64,000 nt of DNA from Acinetobacter sp. LoGeW2-3 (GCF_002688565.1 NZ_CP024011.1:1240001-1304000), one strand, 5' to 3'. Shown: positions 45,014-54,745, counted from the stretch's first letter. The notes: generated from the letters alone by a model not told the origin. Translations and numbers: made by a program.

Positions 45014-46273
45014 ATGTCATCGGTTGAATCAAATTTGGTCCATGCGCCATTGTCGATAAAGTTTATTAGTAGCTTCATTTTACTCAGCATTTTGGCGGGT
45101 CTTGGGATGGGCGTATTTCGCGTCTTGACCTCACTCTATGGTGTAGAGCTAAAAGCTTCGGGCCTACAGCTTGGACTGATTTCGGCAGCGCAAAGTATTG
45201 GTATTTTGCTGATGGCACTCCCGATTGGGGTGCTGGTAAAACGACTGGGTTCGCTCAAGGTCTTTACCATTGGGAGCTTGGTTGGCGCTAGCCTGTTTAT
45301 GTTCGGTTCACTATTTCATAACGCTTGGGCATTGGTCTTGATTACCGCTCTGGTCAGTTTCGTGATGCCCATGCGTTTTGTCTCGATCAATACGGTTTTT
45401 CTGACCCATTTACGTCGTTTGGGTCCCTCCAAAGCAGGTTGGTTTCGCGGTTCGCACATGACGGGATTTTTCCTGATTGTGCCGTCACTCGGGGTATTTT
45501 TTATCTCGACTGTGGGGCACCAAAAATCGTTTTGGTGTGTGGCGGCGCTATTTCTGATTGCACTGATCCTAGCACCACTTTGCTTTGAAGCGAAGTCACA
45601 AGTTGAACGTGATGCTCAACCGAAATTTAAGTTCAAAGAAATTTTAGAGCCATTACAGCTGATTAAAACTTACCAACCACTACGTACAGTGTGTCTGCTA
45701 GAAATTCTGACCAGTATTGCAACCAATACTTTTGGCTTTTTCATTGTGGTCATTGCCATTCAGAACTTTGCCTTTGCTGAACATTCAGCAGTGATGCTCC
45801 TGACAGTCCAAGGCATCGTCTTTGTTGGTTCGCTGTTTGGTTTAGGTGGTTTAGCGGAATGGGTGGGTTATCAGAAGTTTTACCTGATTGGTTTGAGCTG
45901 TGTCAGTGGGGCACTGCTTGCCTTGGCATTGCTTAAAGATGCACTCGGACTTTGGCCAGCAAGTGCCTTACTTGGGCTTGGATTAGGCATATTGCATATC
46001 GCTAACTTCATGTCATTTGCCAAAGTCGGTGAAGCGACCGAAATGACTAAGGTTTCACCAATTTTAGCTTTGGTGGGACCTGCTGGTGGTCTTTTAGGCG
46101 GTGTGATCGGCATGGTGTTTGGTTCAAGCGTGGGCTTGCAATGGCTGTTTTTGCCCATTGCAATCGCATTTGCCGGAATGGCGATTTACATCTATTTCAG
46201 TCAAAGATTTTTGATATTTATTCAAAGTGATACATCACATACAACACAGCAACTCGAGGGGTCAAAATCATGA
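45014..46273 (+). CDS. MFS transporter of the organosulfur locus
   Basis: 419-residue major facilitator protein with 12 predicted helices; the A-motif-like loop reads LPIGVLVKRLGSLKVFTIG near 70-90. It is unlike the AAHS transporter at 21832. ATG 45014 is preceded by AAGGACG; the frame opens at 44981, inside the previous gene. It ends with an ATGA overlap with the following permease gene. Its place between a binding protein and ABC permeases suggests an exporter or a second importer for the same class of compound. Confidence 0.82.
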   Translation: MSSVESNLVHAPLSIKFISSFILLSILAGLGMGVFRVLTSLYGVELKASGLQLGLISAAQSIGILLMALPIGVLVKRLGSLKVFTIGSLVGASLFMFGSLFHNAWALVLITALVSFVMPMRFVSINTVFLTHLRRLGPSKAGWFRGSHMTGFFLIVPSLGVFFISTVGHQKSFWCVAALFLIALILAPLCFEAKSQVERDAQPKFKFKEILEPLQLIKTYQPLRTVCLLEILTSIATNTFGFFIVVIAIQNFAFAEHSAVMLLTVQGIVFVGSLFGLGGLAEWVGYQKFYLIGLSCVSGALLALALLKDALGLWPASALLGLGLGILHIANFMSFAKVGEATEMTKVSPILALVGPAGGLLGGVIGMVFGSSVGLQWLFLPIAIAFAGMAIYIYFSQRFLIFIQSDTSHTTQQLEGSKS

Positions 46274-47112
46274 GTATTGATCAGATTGAACACCGTAGTT
46301 TTGCCTGGCAAAACACATCCAAGTGCTTTTTTACAGTTCAAAAATTACTTAAAAGTGGCTGGATGCTGTGTTGTGGCCTCATGATTCCCTTTGCAGTGTT
46401 GGTACTTTGGTATGTCGCGACTGAAAAACAGTGGTTACCTGAACAGATTTTACCTGCACCGCAGTTGGTATGGACAACCACAGTTGAGCTTTGGCAAATG
46501 GGTGATCTGCAAAGCAACTTTTGGATCAGTGCCAAACGTATTTTTTGGAGTGTGAACCTAGGTGCGAGTATTGGTCTGATCCTCGGTACTTGGTTTGCCT
46601 TGTCTGCAAAGGCACGTCAATTGGTGTATCCAAGTATTCAGCTGTTAGCACAGTTTCCAATTCTGGCATGGATCCCGCTGTTGATGATTTTCTTGGGGAT
46701 TGATGAGGCCTTAAAAATCGTAGCGATTTCTTTAGCAGTAGTTGCACCGGTATTAATCGCGACCTGTAAAGGTATTGAACAAGTGCCAAGTCGCTTACTT
46801 GAAGTGGCGAAGGTCTATCAATTTAGCAAATTACAAACCTTGACCAAGGTGATTGTGCCTGCGAGTGCCCCTGCGGTCATTAGCGGTCTACGTCAAGGGA
46901 TAATGCAGGCATGGCTGGCTTTGGTCTTTGTTGAACTGCTGGCAAGTAGTGAAGGGATTGGCTTTTTGATGGTTTGGGGCCGCCAGCTAATGCAACTCGA
47001 TATTGTATTTATGAGCATTATTTTCATTGGTTTAACGGGTTATGTCCTCGACAGTGTTTTGGCTGTGTTTGAATGTATTGCTCGTTTTTATGCCACACGC
47101 GTGAGGGCTTAA
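46270..47112 (+). CDS. ABC transporter permease, SsuC/TauC type (1)
   Basis: 280-residue inner-membrane permease with about six helices. The EAA-loop-like segment RLLEVAKVYQFSKLQTLTKVIVPASAP near 190-215 contacts the ATPase, as in SsuC-family proteins. Overlaps the MFS gene by 4 bases and is 3 bases from permease 2. Together with permease 2 it could form a heterodimer. Confidence 0.88.
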   Translation: MSIDQIEHRSFAWQNTSKCFFTVQKLLKSGWMLCCGLMIPFAVLVLWYVATEKQWLPEQILPAPQLVWTTTVELWQMGDLQSNFWISAKRIFWSVNLGASIGLILGTWFALSAKARQLVYPSIQLLAQFPILAWIPLLMIFLGIDEALKIVAISLAVVAPVLIATCKGIEQVPSRLLEVAKVYQFSKLQTLTKVIVPASAPAVISGLRQGIMQAWLALVFVELLASSEGIGFLMVWGRQLMQLDIVFMSIIFIGLTGYVLDSVLAVFECIARFYATRVRA

Positions 47113-47115
47113 GCT

Positions 47116-47946
47116 ATGTCTGAATTGATTCTGAAAGAACATAGAACAACGTCAATCGAGCACACGGCTGGGAAAAAAACCAAGCTTTGGAAGCCTAACC
47201 AAACCCAGCTTCAGGCGTTACTTTTGCCGTTTGCTTTTTTAGTACTGTGGAGCTTTGCCTCATATTTTGATTGGGTTGATCCGAAACTGATTCCTTCACT
47301 TTGGGAGGTGGTATTAACCGCCGGTCAAACGCTAGCCCAGGCACAATTTTGGCAGGGGCTAGGTGCAAGTCTTAGCCGTAATTTTATTGGCTATGGCATT
47401 GGTGCAAGTTTGGGAGTGGCCTTTGGTGTATTGCTTGGGACTTCTCGTTTTGCCCAATGGTTTTTAGCATCAAGTTTTCACGTGTTACGCCAAGTGTCGT
47501 TATTTGCGTGGTTACCTTTAATTTCGACCTTTCTAGGCTATGGTAACTTTGCCAAGCTGCTCTTTATCAGTCTGTCCGTATTCTATCCCGTGGCATTACA
47601 CAGCTTAGAGGGTGTACGCAGTATCTCGGATAAATATCGTGAAGTAGCACAAGTTTATCAATTTCCAAAAAGCTATACCTACCACAAATTGATTTTGCCG
47701 GGGGCAAGTCCACAGATTTTTGTAGGACTACAACTGGGTTTAATTTTCGCATGGCTTGCGACTATTGGTTCTGAGTTTTTATTGGCGAATTATGGCGTGG
47801 GCTTAGGCAACCTCGTAATCCGTGGCCGTGAACAGTTCAACGTTTCATTGATTCTACTTGGCATGTTGATTATCGGCGCTGTCGGTTTGCTTTTAAATCG
47901 CGCATTAGGACGCATCGAAAAACGTGTGCTGGCATGGCAGAAATAG
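47116..47946 (+). CDS. ABC transporter permease, SsuC/TauC type (2)
   Basis: 276-residue permease similar to its upstream neighbour: six helices and the EAA-type loop KYREVAQVYQFPKSYTYHKLILPGASP near 175-195. No ATPase gene lies between the two, so they likely pair. The next gene encodes a lipoprotein-type binding protein starting 11 bases downstream of the stop. Confidence 0.88.
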   Translation: MSELILKEHRTTSIEHTAGKKTKLWKPNQTQLQALLLPFAFLVLWSFASYFDWVDPKLIPSLWEVVLTAGQTLAQAQFWQGLGASLSRNFIGYGIGASLGVAFGVLLGTSRFAQWFLASSFHVLRQVSLFAWLPLISTFLGYGNFAKLLFISLSVFYPVALHSLEGVRSISDKYREVAQVYQFPKSYTYHKLILPGASPQIFVGLQLGLIFAWLATIGSEFLLANYGVGLGNLVIRGREQFNVSLILLGMLIIGAVGLLLNRALGRIEKRVLAWQK

Positions 47947-47957
47947 GAGAACAGAAG

Positions 47958-48989
47958 ATGAAAAAAGTATCAGGATGGATCAAACAGGTTGCGATTGCAC
48001 TGATGGCTGGGCTAACACTTTCTGCATGTAATACCAGCCGTGTACCTGATGTCTCTCAACCGGTGACTGAGCTACGTTATCAAAGCACAGCAGGTTTGGT
48101 GAACCTGCCGGAACTGGCTAAAGACTTGGGATATCTGGACAATATCAAATTGAGTTATGTCGGCACGGTACAAGGCGGACCACAGGATTTACTGACCTTG
48201 GTCGCTGGTGATGTGGACTTTGCTTCTGCCTTTAATGGGGCGGTGGTGAAAGTGATTGCTGCTGGTCTTGAGGTGGTGCCTGTGGTGGCATCTTATGGTT
48301 GTGACCACAAGCAATCAGCAGGCTTTTATGTACTTGAAAATAGTCCAATTCGTACAGCAAAAGACTTCATTGGTAAAAAAGTTGCAATGAATACCTTTGG
48401 TGCACATCATGATTTTGTACTGCGTGACTGGTTGGAGCAAAATGGTCTGACACCTCAAGAAATTTCAGAAGTCGAATTTATCATGCTTCCGCCAATTACT
48501 TCGGAACAGGCGTTACGCAATGGTCAAATCGATGTTGCTGTCCTGACCAGTATTACCGAACAACGTGCCTTAAAAAATGGAGGTGTCCGTAAGATTTTTG
48601 CCGATGTTGATATGTATGGCGAATTTACTGCGGGTAGTTACTCCATGCGTAAAGAATTCGTGGAACAACATCCAGAAGTGGCAAAAAGCTTTGTCGAAGG
48701 TGTGGCAAAAGCCCATCGCTGGCTACAGACCACACCTATTGAAGAAGTGCGGTCACGCTTTGATCGCATTATTGCTGAACGTGACCGCAACGAAAATCAC
48801 GCTTTAATTCCTTATTTCAAAGGCTATGGGGTTAATGAAAAAGGCGGTGTGCAAAAGGCAGATGACTTTGCACCGTGGATTCAATTTATGGAAAAAGACC
48901 AAAAGTTGAAACCAGGCCAATTGAACGCTGAAACGATTTTTAGCAACAAATTTAACCCCTATGCCGATCAAAAATTACAAGGACTATAA
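47958..48989 (+). CDS. ABC transporter substrate-binding lipoprotein, SsuA-like
   Basis: 343-residue precursor with a lipoprotein signal: basic start MKKVSGWIK, hydrophobic core and lipobox LSAC (Cys near residue 24). The body is an NMT1/SsuA fold with ELRYQSTAGLVNLPELAKDLGYL and GDVDFASAFNGAVVKVIAAG. ATG 47958 has GGAGAACAGAAG upstream; the frame opening at 47934 overlaps permease 2. The second binding protein in the cluster suggests two ligands or two transport steps. Confidence 0.86.
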   Translation: MKKVSGWIKQVAIALMAGLTLSACNTSRVPDVSQPVTELRYQSTAGLVNLPELAKDLGYLDNIKLSYVGTVQGGPQDLLTLVAGDVDFASAFNGAVVKVIAAGLEVVPVVASYGCDHKQSAGFYVLENSPIRTAKDFIGKKVAMNTFGAHHDFVLRDWLEQNGLTPQEISEVEFIMLPPITSEQALRNGQIDVAVLTSITEQRALKNGGVRKIFADVDMYGEFTAGSYSMRKEFVEQHPEVAKSFVEGVAKAHRWLQTTPIEEVRSRFDRIIAERDRNENHALIPYFKGYGVNEKGGVQKADDFAPWIQFMEKDQKLKPGQLNAETIFSNKFNPYADQKLQGL

Positions 48990-48991
48990 CA

Positions 48992-49822
48992 ATGACCATC
49001 GCATTAAAAATGGACCATGTCCGTAAGGAATTTCCCGCAAAAAGTAATGGCAAAGAACCTGCAACTCCTTTTGTTGCGGTTGAAAATGTCACGCTCGATA
49101 TTCAACAAGGTGAATTTGTATCAATTGTCGGACCAAGTGGCTGTGGTAAATCGACCTTACTGGATTTGATTGCAGGTTTAACCCGACCAAGCTCAGGAAA
49201 AATTTTGCTAAGTGGTAAACAAATTACTCAGCCAGGTCTGGATCGAGGCATTGTGTTTCAGCAATATGCACTCTATCCATGGCTGACTGCACTTGAAAAT
49301 ATCGAGTTTGGTTTAGAAGCCAAAGGGGTAGATAAGAAAACCCGCCGTGAAAAGTCTAAATATTACCTGGACCTGGTAGGACTCTCTGGTTTTGAAAACC
49401 ATTATCCAAATGAACTTTCTGGTGGTATGAAACAGCGTGTCGCGATTGCCAGAAGTTTGGCCTATGAACCTGAAATTCTGCTGATGGATGAGCCTTTTGC
49501 AGCGCTTGATGCACAAACCCGTGAGACGCTACAAGAGGAATTACTGAATATCTGGCATAGCTCGAATGCGACCATCATTTTTATTACCCACAGTATCGAT
49601 GAAGCGATTTACTTGAGCCAGCGCGTGGCGATTATGACTTCACGTCCGGGCAGAATTAAGGATGTGATTGAGATTCCGCAAAGCCTACGTTTACAAAATG
49701 AAGATGTGCGCTCAACCGTTGAATATGGACAACTGCGTCATCGAATTTGGTCACAGCTGAGTGAAGAAGTAATTAAGGCGCAAGCGCTGGAAAAAACCAA
49801 ACAGCTCAAGCATAGCGCTTAA
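48992..49822 (+). CDS. ABC transporter ATP-binding protein, SsuB/TauB type (1)
   Basis: 276-residue ATPase with Walker A GPSGCGKSTLLD near 49, signature LSGGMKQRVAIARSL near 143, Walker B ILLMDEPFAALDA near 165 and the His switch in FITHSIDEA near 198. It begins 2 bases after the lipoprotein gene. It energises one of the permease sets here. The C-terminus (RHRIWSQLSEEV) is typical of nitrate/sulfonate/taurine importers. Confidence 0.93.
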   Translation: MTIALKMDHVRKEFPAKSNGKEPATPFVAVENVTLDIQQGEFVSIVGPSGCGKSTLLDLIAGLTRPSSGKILLSGKQITQPGLDRGIVFQQYALYPWLTALENIEFGLEAKGVDKKTRREKSKYYLDLVGLSGFENHYPNELSGGMKQRVAIARSLAYEPEILLMDEPFAALDAQTRETLQEELLNIWHSSNATIIFITHSIDEAIYLSQRVAIMTSRPGRIKDVIEIPQSLRLQNEDVRSTVEYGQLRHRIWSQLSEEVIKAQALEKTKQLKHSA

Positions 49823-49848
49823 ATAAATATAAGAAAGAGGACATGATT

Positions 49849-50685
49849 ATGGCATCTGTAAAAAATCAGGCATTGGCCTATCCAAATACAGCCTTTGGAC
49901 ACAAGAAAGCAAACTTACAATTCGGTTGGTTAAGTTCGGGATTTAAACGCTCGATTGCGCTGGTGATATTTTTCGCACTATGGGAAATTTTACCGCGCAT
50001 AGGTGCGGTCAATGCTGCCTTTTTACCGCCTTTGAGTCAGGTATTTCAAACTGGATGGGAGCTATATCAATCCGGTCAGCTCAGCCGACATTTGGCGATA
50101 TCCCTGCAACGTTCTGCCATTGGTTTTAGTTTAGCGATTCTGTTAGCCATTCCTTTAGGTCTCTTGATCGGTTGGTATAAGTTGGTCGCTGAAACCTTAA
50201 ATCCACTGTTGGAACTGTTCCGAAATACCACGGCATTGGCCTTGATGCCAGTCTTTATTTTATTCCTGGGTATTGGTGAATTATCGAAAGTGAGTTTGCT
50301 GGTTTATGCCTGCACATGGCCAATTCTTCTCAACACCATTTCGGGTGTACAAAATGTCGATCCACTTTTGATTAAATCGGCACGCACGATGGGCTTACCA
50401 CCATACCAATTGTTTAGAAAAGTGATTTTACCTGCCGCAGTGCCTACTATCTTTGTTGGTATCCGTCTTGCCGGGGCAATTTCGATCTTGGCATTGGTTG
50501 CAGTTGAAATGTTTGGTTCTAAAGCAGGCCTTGGCTATCTGATTATTTATTCCCAGTTTAGTTTTGAAATTCCACAAATGTTTGTGGGTATTTTAATTAT
50601 GACTATATTGGGCTTAGTATTTAATTATAGTTTATTGGCAGTGGAAAAACATTTTACCAAATGGAAGAAAAATCCAGTTGAATAA
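49849..50685 (+). CDS. ABC transporter permease, SsuC/TauC type (3)
   Basis: 278-residue permease (MASVKN start; ATG 49849 is eight bases from AGAGG, whereas ATG 49843 is only two bases away). It has about six helices and the loop LLIKSARTMGLPPYQLFRKVILPAAVP near 180-205. It is the third permease of the locus and may dimerise on its own or pair with the ATPase gene upstream. A terminator follows at 50698. Confidence 0.87.
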   Translation: MASVKNQALAYPNTAFGHKKANLQFGWLSSGFKRSIALVIFFALWEILPRIGAVNAAFLPPLSQVFQTGWELYQSGQLSRHLAISLQRSAIGFSLAILLAIPLGLLIGWYKLVAETLNPLLELFRNTTALALMPVFILFLGIGELSKVSLLVYACTWPILLNTISGVQNVDPLLIKSARTMGLPPYQLFRKVILPAAVPTIFVGIRLAGAISILALVAVEMFGSKAGLGYLIIYSQFSFEIPQMFVGILIMTILGLVFNYSLLAVEKHFTKWKKNPVE

Positions 50686-50697
50686 TCGAGTTAAAAT

Positions 50698-50730
50698 AAA
50701 AAACCCGTTCTAGATAAAACGGGTTTTTTA
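50698..50730. terminator. Terminator between the transport operon and the SfnR-like gene
   Basis: AAAAAACCCGTT and AACGGGTTTTTT pair around about eight bases, with A and T runs either side; used by the two convergent genes. Confidence 0.85.
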
Positions 50731-50794
50731 ATATTTTATTTAATTTTTTAAAATAAGAATAGAAATATTATAAATAAAAAGATTCACATGATAT

Positions 50795-51892
50795 TTAAAT
50801 TAAGCCATATTTTAATAAACGGGTGCGAATGACATTGCGAGTCACACCTAAAAGCTTGGCAGTATGCACCTGATTATACTGGCAGTGTTCATAGGCACTA
50901 CGGATAAAACGTTCCTCAATCAGTTCATTGATATTGAGATCCGGCACCTGCTGCGAGGCTTCAAATAGCTGTTTAAAGGTCGCCTGCAGTAACTGTTCTG
51001 CATCCTGCAGATTATGAATTCCTGCATTGAGTTCAACTGTCGTATGTGACTGGCTGTGTGGAAAACCTGAAGACTTGATATTGCCGGTGACCAGATTCGA
51101 GAAACTGATATCTTCAGGCTCAATCACACCATTCTGGCTGACTAAAACTGCATGATGAATCGTATTTTCCAGCTCACGGATATTGCCCGGCCAACGGTGC
51201 TGAATCAGCTTTTTCGCTGCCAGTGCCGAAAGGCGTAAAGGGGTTTCATGCGGATTGGTTTGATAGCGTCCCACAAAGTATTTCGCCAGTGGCAAAATAT
51301 CCTCGCGACGGTCTGCCAGACGTGGAATACGTAGCAATGCCACATATAAACGGTAGAACAAATCTTCCCGGAATTTACCTTCAATTACGGCTTTTTCCAG
51401 GTCGACATTGGTCGCGGCAATGATACGAACATTAATCGGAATCGGCTTTAAAGAACCAACCCGAATAATTTCTCTTTCCTGCAAAATACGCAGTAATTTC
51501 ACCTGCATTGGCAGGGATAAATCTCCAATTTCATCCAGAAACAGTGTGCCATTATGCGCTGCTTCAAACCAGCCAATGCGCTGGTTAATCGCGCCGGTAA
51601 AGGCACCTTTTTCATGCCCGAACAACTCACTTTCTGCCAGAGATTCAGTTAAGGCACCACAATTCACGGCGATAAACGGCCCTTTGGCACGATGACTCAG
51701 ATCATGAATCTGTCGTGCAACCAGCTCCTTACCGGTACCGGTTTCACCAATAATCAATGCATTGGCGTTACTCGGTGCAATCTGTTGAATCCGTTCCAGC
51801 AAGGCTTTAGACAATGGGTCTTCAAAGACGGTAGCGGTCGCCCGCTCATGCCGTCGTGTCTGACTAATAATGGGATGTGCAAATATAGACAT
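50795..51892 (-). CDS. sfnR: Sigma-54-dependent activator, SfnR-like
   Basis: Enhancer-binding protein that activates RpoN promoters, probably of sulfur-scavenging genes. The 365-residue protein has no receiver or sensor domain, only an AAA+ core ([19 protein letters not shown]alker A near 46, the GAFTGA loop near 98, [14 protein letters not shown]alker B near 117, [11 protein letters not shown] near 175) and a Fis-type helix-turn-helix at the C-terminus ([26 protein letters not shown]). This size and lack of N-domain match SfnR of dimethylsulfone users. It is divergent from the mop-type gene and convergent with the permease operon. It likely acts at the promoter at 40778. Confidence 0.87.
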   Translation of the reverse strand: MSIFAHPIISQTRRHERATATVFEDPLSKALLERIQQIAPSNANALIIGETGTGKELVARQIHDLSHRAKGPFIAVNCGALTESLAESELFGHEKGAFTGAINQRIGWFEAAHNGTLFLDEIGDLSLPMQVKLLRILQEREIIRVGSLKPIPINVRIIAATNVDLEKAVIEGKFREDLFYRLYVALLRIPRLADRREDILPLAKYFVGRYQTNPHETPLRLSALAAKKLIQHRWPGNIRELENTIHHAVLVSQNGVIEPEDISFSNLVTGNIKSSGFPHSQSHTTVELNAGIHNLQDAEQLLQATFKQLFEASQQVPDLNINELIEERFIRSAYEHCQYNQVHTAKLLGVTRNVIRTRLLKYGLI

Positions 51893-52119
51893 GTTCTTAT
51901 TTCAAATTATTAAAATATGGGCAATCATCTATTATTTACTGATGATTTATAAATAATAATTCGGCCTTTAATTATCTGTATGCTATATATAGGATTAAAT
52001 AGAAAATTAATCATAAAATAAGATAAAACCAGCAACGATATTCAAATATTAAATCGAGATAACTAGGTCTTATAAAATCTTTTATATTATGCTCATCAAT
52101 AACCAAGAGAGTAAATATA

Positions 52120-52335
52120 ATGACAATTACATCAGTTAATGTACGTAACCAGTTTAAAGGCATTATTCAAGAAATCGTAGAAGGTAGCGTTGTTTCAGAA
52201 GTAAATGTGGAAACAAAAGCAGGGATCTTTACTTCAATTATTAGTACACGTTCGGTTCAGGATCTGGATTTAAAAATCGGTTCAGAAGTTGTAGTTTTAA
52301 TTAAATCGACAGAAGTGTCATTGGCAAAACTCTAG
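52120..52335 (+). CDS. Molybdopterin-binding (TOBE/Mop) small protein, SsuF-like
   Basis: 71-residue TOBE-domain protein: VRNQFKGIIQEIVEGSVVSEVNVE, then VVVLIKSTEVSLAKL, the standard Mop fold. Small Mop proteins bind molybdate or related oxyanions, and one (ssuF) belongs to the Pseudomonas sulfonate cluster. Here it precedes a second ABC ATPase by 32 bases, and the likely promoter lies in the AT-rich gap to sfnR. No molybdoenzyme is in the window, so the role may be sensing or storing an oxyanion. Confidence 0.86.
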   Translation: MTITSVNVRNQFKGIIQEIVEGSVVSEVNVETKAGIFTSIISTRSVQDLDLKIGSEVVVLIKSTEVSLAKL

Positions 52336-52367
52336 GTCTAAGTCAGATCAAAAACAAGGAGTGAACG

Positions 52368-53192
52368 ATGTCACAACAAGATTTCGGTTCAGTGTCAATT
52401 CAGCAGCTTAGCAAGCGCTATCCTTCGCAAAACAATGATGACCTTATTGTTTTGGATGATATCAATCTAGAGATCCAGCCAGGCGAGTTTATTAGTATTG
52501 TCGGCAGTAGTGGTTGCGGTAAATCGACCTTATTACGATTACTGGTAGGGCTGGAAAATCAATATCAGGGCAATATTCTGGTTGATGGCCAGAAAGCCTT
52601 TGGCACCAGTTTAAATCGCGGTATTGTCTTTCAGGATCACCGCCTGTTTCCATGGCTGAGTGTCCGTGAAAATGTACGTATTGCACTGCATAAAAGCAAT
52701 CTGAGTCGCGCTGAAGAAGACAAGCTGATTGATGAACATCTGGAATTGGTCAACCTGACCAATTTTAAAAATGCCTATCCGTCACAGCTGTCCGGTGGTA
52801 TGAATCAGCGTGTCGCGATTGCACGTAGTCTGGTAAATCGTCCGCAAATTCTATTGTTAGATGAGCCTTTTGGTGCGCTGGATGCATTGACCCGTCAGAA
52901 TTTGCAGGATGAATTACAGCGCATCTGGCAAACAGAAAAAATCACCATGATCATTGTCACGCATGATGTAGAAGAAGCAGTATTCTTGGGTGATCGTGTC
53001 GTAGTGATGCAGCCACATCCAGGCCGGATTAAGCGTATTGTTGATGTACCAGTGCCGCATCCACGTAAACGTGAAGATGTGCGTCTGCACAATATTAAAA
53101 ACAATATTTTGCAGGACTTTAGTGATCCACTGAAAGATAATTTAATTCAAGCAAAACCAAAGCAGTTCTCTGATTATCAATTTGCTTGGTAA
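52368..53192 (+). CDS. ABC transporter ATP-binding protein, SsuB/TauB type (2)
   Basis: 274-residue ATPase: Walker A GSSGCGKSTLLRLL near 44, signature LSGGMNQRVAIARSL near 142, Walker B ILLLDEPFGALDALTRQ near 160 and IIVTHDVEEA near 195. It lacks an adjacent permease gene, so it may work with the permease at 49849 or with permeases 1 and 2. A distinct C-terminal tail follows the ATPase core. It begins 32 bases after the Mop gene and ends before a terminator. Confidence 0.92.
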   Translation: MSQQDFGSVSIQQLSKRYPSQNNDDLIVLDDINLEIQPGEFISIVGSSGCGKSTLLRLLVGLENQYQGNILVDGQKAFGTSLNRGIVFQDHRLFPWLSVRENVRIALHKSNLSRAEEDKLIDEHLELVNLTNFKNAYPSQLSGGMNQRVAIARSLVNRPQILLLDEPFGALDALTRQNLQDELQRIWQTEKITMIIVTHDVEEAVFLGDRVVVMQPHPGRIKRIVDVPVPHPRKREDVRLHNIKNNILQDFSDPLKDNLIQAKPKQFSDYQFAW

Positions 53193-53202
53193 ACCTAAAT
53201 AG

Positions 53203-53230
53203 AAAAAGCCTGTCATGCGCAGGTTTTTTT
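53203..53230 (+). terminator. Terminator after the ATPase gene
   Basis: AAGCCTG and CAGGTT pair (with a wobble) around a short loop, followed by a long T run. Confidence 0.6.
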
Positions 53231-53269
53231 ATGCCTTATATTTACTTCAAAAACTTAAGTCAGGCATAC

Positions 53270-53295
53270 AAAAATGCCTCCAGAGAGGCATTTTT
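53270..53295. terminator. Terminator facing the monooxygenase gene
   Basis: AAAAATGCCTC and GAGGCATTTTT are perfect 11-base arms with a CAGA loop; lies at the convergent junction. Confidence 0.85.
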
Positions 53296-53320
53296 GATTG
53301 ATAAAATTTGTGAGAGCATA

Positions 53321-54688
53321 TTATGAGGCTTGATAATCTCGCTGAATTTTCTCAAGTACATATTGGTTTTCAGGACGTTTTAGACCCAGATTTTCACGTA
53401 AGGTTGTACCTTCATATTCAGTACGGAATAAACCACGGCGTTGTAGTTCAGGCACAATAAATTCAACAAAGTCATTTAAGCCTGCAGGTGAGCTTGGCGG
53501 TAAAATATTAAAGCCATCGGCACCTTCATTTTCAAACCAGGTTTGTAGTTCATCGACCACTTGTTCAGCAGTACCCACTAAGGTCCAGTGACCACGTGCA
53601 GAGGCAATATATTGATATAACTCACGAATCGTGAAGTTATGCTTACGTGCAATATCAATCATCATTTGCTGACGACTTGAGAAATTAATCTCAGTATCCT
53701 CAAGCTTTGGAAATGGCGCATCAAGATCATATTTTTCAAGATTAATACCACCTGCTAATCCTGAAAGGAGCGCAAGACCAACTTTTGGATGGATCAGGCT
53801 ATTTAGAAGATCATATTTTTCTTTGGCTTCTTCTTCAGTTTTCGCTACAAAAATAGAAACACCTGGCATGATTTTTAAATCATCTGGATGGCGACCGTAT
53901 TTCAGCAAACGGCTTTTCACATCACGATAAAACTCCTGTGCATCTTCCAAAGTCTGCTGTGCTGTGAAAATCACTTCCGCATATTTACCTGCGAGCTCAC
54001 GACCATCTTCAGATTGACCTGCCTGCACAATCACAGGATAGCCTTGTGGGGGGCGAGACACATTGAGTGAACCTTGCACTCTGAAATGTTTACCTTTATG
54101 CAGGGGCTCATGCACCTTGTCTGCATGGAAGAATTGACCCGTTTCTTTATCATAGAGGAAAGCATCATCTTCCCAAGAATCCCAAAGCTTTTGCGTCACT
54201 TCAATAAACTCATCTGCGCGTTCATAACGAACTTTTGGATCAGGATGTTTTTCTAGGCCAAAGTTACGTGCTGTGTCTGCGGATGCAGTCGTCACTACAT
54301 TCCATGCTGCACGACCTTTGGAGATATGATCAAGGGAGGCAAATTTACGTGCCAGAATGTACGGATCTTCATAAGTGGTCGATGCTGTTGCAATAAAGCC
54401 CAAATTTTTAGTTGCTACAGACAATGCTGCGAAAAGCGTCACTGGTTCAAAACCTACGCCTTTATCACCTAAACCAAGCTGACCTTCTACTGCTGAACCC
54501 CAGCGTACCGATAAACCGTCTGCCAGGAAGTAGGCATCGAATAACCCTTTCTCAGCAGTCTTCGCGAGTTCAATAATATAGTCGATGTTCAGATGGTCTT
54601 GTGGACGTGATTCTGGATGGCGCCAACCCGCTGCATGCTGTGCTGTTGCTGGAATAAATGCACCTAATTTAATTTGTCGCTTTGACAT
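53321..54688 (-). CDS. FMN-dependent monooxygenase, DszA/NtaA/SnaA family (LLM class), copy 1
   Basis: Flavin-reductase-dependent TIM-barrel monooxygenase of 455 residues. It shares the family's opening IKLGAFIPATAQHAAGWRHP, RGLFDAYFLADGL-like segment, LGFIATASTTYEDPYILARKFASLDHISKGRAAWNVVTT (FMN/substrate region, here in two blocks), QGYPVIVQAGQSEDGRELA and a C-terminal EYEGTTLRENLGLKRPEN. Members oxidise xenobiotics such as dibenzothiophene, nitrilotriacetate or alkane sulfur compounds. A sulfone or sulfonate substrate is inferred from the adjacent transporters. A near sigma-54 box lies at 54731. It is about 80% similar to copy 2 by eye. Confidence 0.88.
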   Translation of the reverse strand: MSKRQIKLGAFIPATAQHAAGWRHPESRPQDHLNIDYIIELAKTAEKGLFDAYFLADGLSVRWGSAVEGQLGLGDKGVGFEPVTLFAALSVATKNLGFIATASTTYEDPYILARKFASLDHISKGRAAWNVVTTASADTARNFGLEKHPDPKVRYERADEFIEVTQKLWDSWEDDAFLYDKETGQFFHADKVHEPLHKGKHFRVQGSLNVSRPPQGYPVIVQAGQSEDGRELAGKYAEVIFTAQQTLEDAQEFYRDVKSRLLKYGRHPDDLKIMPGVSIFVAKTEEEAKEKYDLLNSLIHPKVGLALLSGLAGGINLEKYDLDAPFPKLEDTEINFSSRQQMMIDIARKHNFTIRELYQYIASARGHWTLVGTAEQVVDELQTWFENEGADGFNILPPSSPAGLNDFVEFIVPELQRRGLFRTEYEGTTLRENLGLKRPENQYVLEKIQRDYQAS

Positions 54689-54698
54689 GTTTCTGTCC

Positions 54699-54728
54699 TT
54701 ATCTATTGATATATCATCAAATAGATAA
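54699..54728. repeat. Inverted repeat in the leader of monooxygenase copy 1
   Basis: TTATCTATTGAT and ATCAAATAGATAA flank ATATC; the arms are complementary but for one extra A. It lies 11-40 bases upstream of the start codon and could form a hairpin in the mRNA leader. Confidence 0.5.
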
Positions 54729-54730
54729 AA

Positions 54731-54745
54731 TCAATTACTGTGCCA
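54731..54745 (-). promoter_or_regulatory. Possible sigma-54 promoter of monooxygenase copy 1 (degenerate -12)
   Basis: Minus strand: TGGCAC-AGTAA-TTGA. The -24 half and spacing fit the RpoN consensus, but the -12 GC is GA, so activity would be weak or absent. Confidence 0.35.

Noticed and set aside
54699..54728. Leader hairpins of the monooxygenases as riboswitches
   Set aside because: Only a single simple stem is present, with no aptamer-like conserved core; retained as plain inverted repeats.
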